64,000 nucleotides of DNA, taken from positions 6,545,676 to 6,609,675 of the forward strand of contig CM049311.1 in assembly GCA_026874595.1 (NCBI GenBank), given 5' to 3'. Under the pieces are notes generated by a model. The model saw only the letters and a program-made list of their open reading frames with translations. It was not told the DNA's origin and did not search any database. Position numbers and translations under genes: made by a program. Shown in pieces: positions 61,982 to 64,000 of the stretch (position 1 is its first letter; the number at the start of each line of letters is the position of its first letter). The stretch comes from Sipunculus nudus (Eukaryota > Annelida > Sipuncula > Golfingiida > Sipunculidae).

Positions 61982-62272
61982 TGATACTTAGATGGTGACG
62001 CACGCAAGTATAGCCCGGTTCGACTTTCTAAATTGGTTATTCCGTGACGATGCAGTCGCGATTAGTCTGGTGTGATATTATGCCGGGAAAGGCTAAATCC
62101 TTGAAGACAGTTTCTGCGTGTGAGCTTTACATAAGTTTGTTTGTAGAACTAGAATAAATGACAGTTTGTATGGATTTTCCTTGCTTCATGAAAACCTTGA
62201 ATACAACTAACAACGCAAATTTGCATTTTTCTGTCCAAATATTATCCAATAAGTATTTCCTTGGCAAGTGTA
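61982..62272. other. Unique sequence after the satellite, no gene seen
   Basis: About 290 bases with moderate GC content and no ORF. Confidence 0.5.
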
Positions 62273-63345
62273 TTTTTAGCTCAGATGAATGAAAGTCGGC
62301 TGAGGTGTAGGAATGACGTCCGGCCGTCTATTAGCAGGGCATAAATCGTAACCGCTATTCTTAGAAACTCGTTACTGAATATCCAGGTAGGTTAATAAAA
62401 AATCTCCTTGGAAACCTGAAATTAGATCACTGTGATCTATATCCTCTAAACTATTGGACCTGTAACAGCTTGTAAAGGTTATACAAAACCTCCAGTATCT
62501 TGATAATTAATGCATGGATTCCCATGAACTTTGCCATGCATATCGACCATGACCAGTTTTTTCATGGTGGCGCCACCTTTATTTATTTTTCTAATTTGTG
62601 AGGTTTTTTTTTTTTGTTTTGTTTTTTAAGACCATAAAATAACAGCAGTTTTGTCCATTTGTTTAGCTGTGGTTTTATCCAGTGTCCCGAAACCCATTGT
62701 GTTTATTGATTATGATTGATTTATTTAGTTCCTGAAGACTGGTAGCGCCACTTGTATTTATTTTTCTCATTTTTATGCATTTTCCTTTACTCTTAGAGTG
62801 ACAAAATATATTGATACTTTCATATTCGCAACTGTCTTATCATCTGTGTCCTAACACCTCCTGTTTATAAGGGCCACGCTTAAATAAGCAGATGCCCTAT
62901 AATAATCACCCTCTCCGTCCGTCTGTTAGTCTGTTCTTAAATCTGTGAATCCGTCAAATTTATTTCCTGATGATAACTCTATTTTGGATAGACATATAGA
63001 TTTCAAACTTGAACTGTATATTGCTCACTTTTGACGCAAGAACTCTGTTGATTTTTGGGACTTTAGGTCCAATTTTAAGGTCACAGGACCCACTTATTTA
63101 GAAACATTGTGGATGCATTTTAAGCCAAACTTTTCATCCGAAACCTTCCATCTTGCACATATAGCTGACCTGCCAATAGGGGAAGAAGATGATTGGGTCA
63201 CAAAGTCATGGTCACAGGGGTCATCTGTGTACATATTTGTTTTCGGATAATAACTCCAGTTTGGATTGACATATTGGTTTCAGTCTTGACGTATGTATGA
63301 CCCACCAATAATGTATGAACCCTTTTGATTTAGGAGTTGTTAAAT
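62273..63345. mobile_element. Partial second copy of the AGGTCA-repeat element
   Basis: TTTTAGCTCAGATGAATGAAAGTCGGCTGAGG, GCAGGGCATAAATCGTAACCG and GGAAACCTGAAATTAGATCACTG match 19592-19790. TAAGCCAAACTTTTCATCC..CTTCCATCTTGCACATATAGCTGACCTGCCAATAGGGGAAG matches the repeat units near 19980-20040. The right end is lost against the following LTR. Confidence 0.65.
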
Positions 63346-63348
63346 AGT

Positions 63349-64000
63349 TACGGAACCTTATATAAACAGATCACGTATGCGTGATGAACACAAATTTTGT
63401 AATGGAGATAAAAAAATCAGATTCTGTAACACTAGGCAGCGCGAAATGTCTAGGGGAATGATTAAAGAAGTCAGTGGTTTTTTGTTAACAAATAACTATA
63501 ATTTATTCTTAAAACAGCCCTAACAATACAATACACTAAATCAATACAATTATACAGTAAAACAGCGGTATAGCAACAAGTCAATACAATCACATAGAAA
63601 ATAATGTGCACAGTACCTGGATACCAACACCATCACAACGATAAGTCCTTTAAATGTAAACTCGCGGAGAATGACAGTCCAGTGGAAAGTTCTTGCAACA
63701 ACCCAGACAGCAAACTGAAGTCCAAATGCATAAAATCCAGGAGAAAGTCTTTGAAAATCTATAATTGCCGCAAAGGTCCAGACACACGCTTCTGCGTCCG
63801 TTGGAATCTGCTCTGCTGCTCTCACTCCCTGGTTCTAAAAAAACAGCCCCTTTACATACCTTCACACCCCAAGCCGAGAATTTTCCACTTCTCGAACAGT
63901 CTATTAGGACCCTACTCAACAGTAAACACGTGTTTCAGGAATTCTCTAGAAAACATCACCGTGCCTCTACACAACATGGTGTACACGTGATCTCGCCCCA
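63349..64000 (-). mobile_element. LTR copy E, minus strand, cut by window end
   Basis: It begins TTACGGAACCTTATATAAACAGATCACGTATGCGTGATGA (with an ATCACG-TATG-CGTGAT hairpin) and follows copy A through CTAGGCAGCG, GTACCTGGATACC and TCTAGAAAAC to the window edge at about the point where copy D reads CACGTGGGCC. AATAAA on the minus strand maps to 63502-63507. The overlapping ORFs on both strands at 63550-63990 are not retroviral proteins. Confidence 0.65.

Noticed and set aside
63550-63990. Overlapping ORFs on both strands near the window end, as possible retroelement proteins
   Set aside because: They lie within the non-coding LTR. The matching frames in copy A (26599-27311) are not conserved as protein.

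Overview
The window looks like nuclear DNA of a mollusc, most likely a bivalve. It is AT-rich, its one gene is spliced, and it holds only short spurious ORFs elsewhere. The repeats include tRNA-derived SINEs, gypsy-style LTR pieces, long minisatellites, and an element of the type starting near GCTCAGCTG and carrying AGGTCA repeats that I associate with bivalve genomes. The bivalve assignment is inference. I see no bacterial, viral or organellar gene, no CRISPR array and no credible functional tRNA or rRNA gene.

The one convincing gene is on the + strand at about 8020-15880. A TATA box (7989) and initiator (8018) precede an ATG-free leader exon (8020-8187). Three coding exons follow (12519-12566, 13544-14816, 15379-15545). 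The junctions are canonical and join in frame to a 495-residue protein. It has a signal peptide split across exons 2 and 3 and a short prodomain. Nine copies of a proline-rich core, typically IPPLFPP, are each set between dibasic or R-x-x-R sites, and the last exon supplies a transmembrane anchor. I do not recognise the family. The architecture is that of a membrane-tethered, multi-copy peptide precursor (prohormone-like), and this is the best candidate for an undescribed system here.

Layout: 1-7.7 kb is AT-rich DNA with repeat fragments. 7.8-16 kb is the gene, with a fresh 201-bp tandem duplication in intron 1. 16-19.5 kb is quiet apart from a CTCF-like site. 19.5-25.8 kb is a diverged tandem segmental duplication, with a 2.4-kb DR1-bearing element inserted in one copy. 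26-35.5 kb is a mosaic of LTR copies, SINEs, a foldback/MITE-like insertion and copies of a host unit. 37.3-38.3 kb is a 17-bp minisatellite. 38-48 kb is mostly featureless, with two SINE-like pieces and a possible promoter cluster. 48.07-50.64 kb holds two related 34-bp minisatellites back to back. 51-56 kb is quiet. 56.4-61.98 kb is a 25-bp satellite of roughly 220 units. 62.3-64 kb repeats the DR1 element and then an LTR that runs off the window.

All coordinates were read by eye. Repeat borders are approximate, and no alignment, domain or homology search was run.
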